From Myxocyprinus asiaticus (lineage: Eukaryota > Chordata > Actinopteri > Cypriniformes > Catostomidae), in NCBI RefSeq assembly GCF_019703515.2, contig NC_059349.1, positions 21,114,744 to 21,178,743 of the forward strand: a stretch of 64,000 nt of DNA. The letters run 5' to 3'. The position numbers were made by a program, and so were the translations under genes. Below, one piece after another: positions 62,973 to 64,000 of the stretch. The notes beneath the pieces were generated by a model. That model saw only the letters and a list, made by a program, of their open reading frames with translations, had not been told where the DNA came from and did not search any database. Each line of letters begins with the position of its first letter. The first letter of the stretch is position 1.

Positions 62973-64000
62973 AAGTTCAGCAAATATACGACATCACGCT
63001 CTTTGTTCACTGCGCGCTCACACTAAACTTGACACGCGTCCAATTAGCTGAGGAATGCTGCAAACGAGAGCGAGCAAGACGCAGCAGTGACGATTACTCT
63101 AGTTTATTTTTGATATTACGATATAGACAATTTATTTGTACACCTATGAGATTTCGTTTACAAATTCTCAACTACTGTACATATTAAAGTGGATTAAGGC
63201 CCCGGCATACTCACGGCAAAGTGCTTCTTCGTTCTTTGCTCAGAGTCAAAAAGAAACAGCAGAGCAACAGCATACTGTTAGCAACATTCAGACACTGGCC
63301 ACACCGCTATGAGAGGTGTTTAGAGGAGCATTTAAATATGGAGGATGTACTATACTCCATGTAAAACATGTAAAACCTTAACTAACGTGACATTAAAATG
63401 TGTTATCAATGACTTCATGTCTCATTCTTTGAGTAGAATTTACATTAGATCAGTAAAAGCTGTTTTAACCACTCAATGAGAATTTAAAGTAATATATATG
63501 CAGAGTCTGTAATTTTTTTATGTTTACATTCCACATTCAAGGCACTAATATGCTATAAGCTACCATAAGGTGCACCGGTAACACTTATTGTATTTTATAT
63601 TGACACTAATACTACTGCAAACATGGGTGTATAAGTGTGTTAACATGAGTTAACAAAAGAGTAAATTCGCACTTGAGAGTATTTGAGCAGATTTGATTCC
63701 TTTTTAGACTAAAAAAATAAATAAAAAAGCATGACATGTTCTTGAAAAATGTCTCTAAAGTGAATGATCATACACATGTAGGCAAGTTTGGACCAGTTTG
63801 CTAATAACTGCATGCTGGAGTGTTCATGTTAACCGATTCTGACTGTCTGGACAATGTAACAAAAATCTGTCAGCCTCAAATAGGTAGAGCTTCAGGTCAC
63901 ACCTAATGATGACATAGACCAATGGCAGTAAAAAAAAGGTGTTCTGCAGCCGGTACGAAGTTTTCCTGAAAGTTAGCCCAGGTGAGCTGTAACGAACCAC
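62973..64000 (-). other. eif4g1: presumed eif4g1 5' intron, nothing recognised
   Basis: No exon or RNA gene identified. A short ggtaacactta sequence (63581) resembles the end of the MITE at 37561. The remaining 5' exons of eif4g1 must lie beyond 64000 or be too short to recognise here. Confidence 0.4.

Overview
The window is vertebrate, almost certainly a teleost of the cyprinid (carp/zebrafish) type. Host genes are split into short exons with GT-AG introns. The space between them is packed with Tc1-like elements, short hAT-like elements, palindromic 'TTAAAGGGATAGTTCACCC' repeats, a tRNA-derived SINE and long microsatellites. The calls rest on reading exons by eye and on memory of the protein families; nothing was searched.

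Three host genes are present, all incomplete or with an uncertain 5' end. (1) clcn2, the ClC-2 chloride channel, + strand, 18 exons from 962 to the stop at 20892-20894; the 5' exons lie upstream of the window. (2) fam131a, - strand, stop at 28830-28832. Four exons are clear (28830-33117), with a likely first coding exon at 36421-36489 and a possible alternative first exon and CpG-rich promoter near 40573-40930. (3) eif4g1, the translation-initiation scaffold, - strand, 23 exons from 61361 down to the stop at 44007-44009; the 5' exons lie beyond the window. The order eif4g1 > fam131a >< clcn2 matches the human EIF4G1-FAM131A-CLCN2 block on 3q27. Exon phases are consistent throughout: 2247 nt for clcn2, 4209 nt for eif4g1 and 885 nt for the four clear fam131a exons.

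Region by region: 1-20.9 kb is clcn2, whose introns hold Tc1 remnants, a ~690 bp tetranucleotide tract and several hAT-like insertions. 20.9-28.8 kb is the convergent intergenic stretch, mostly palindromic repeats, with a possible two-exon small ORF at 27569-27927. 28.8-41 kb is fam131a, with a nearly intact Tc1 transposon (33348-34927) in its 5' intron. 41-44 kb is intergenic sequence and the eif4g1 3' flank. 44-64 kb is eif4g1, whose introns host a recognisable box C/D snoRNA (snord66) and a second diverged copy, plus a Tc1 element, a hAT-like element and a SINE.

The most rewarding observations are the snord66 locus with its duplicates in eif4g1 introns, the hAT-like insertions still bounded by 8-bp target-site duplications, a Tc1 transposon disabled by what looks like one frameshift, and the unassigned spliced ORF between fam131a and clcn2.
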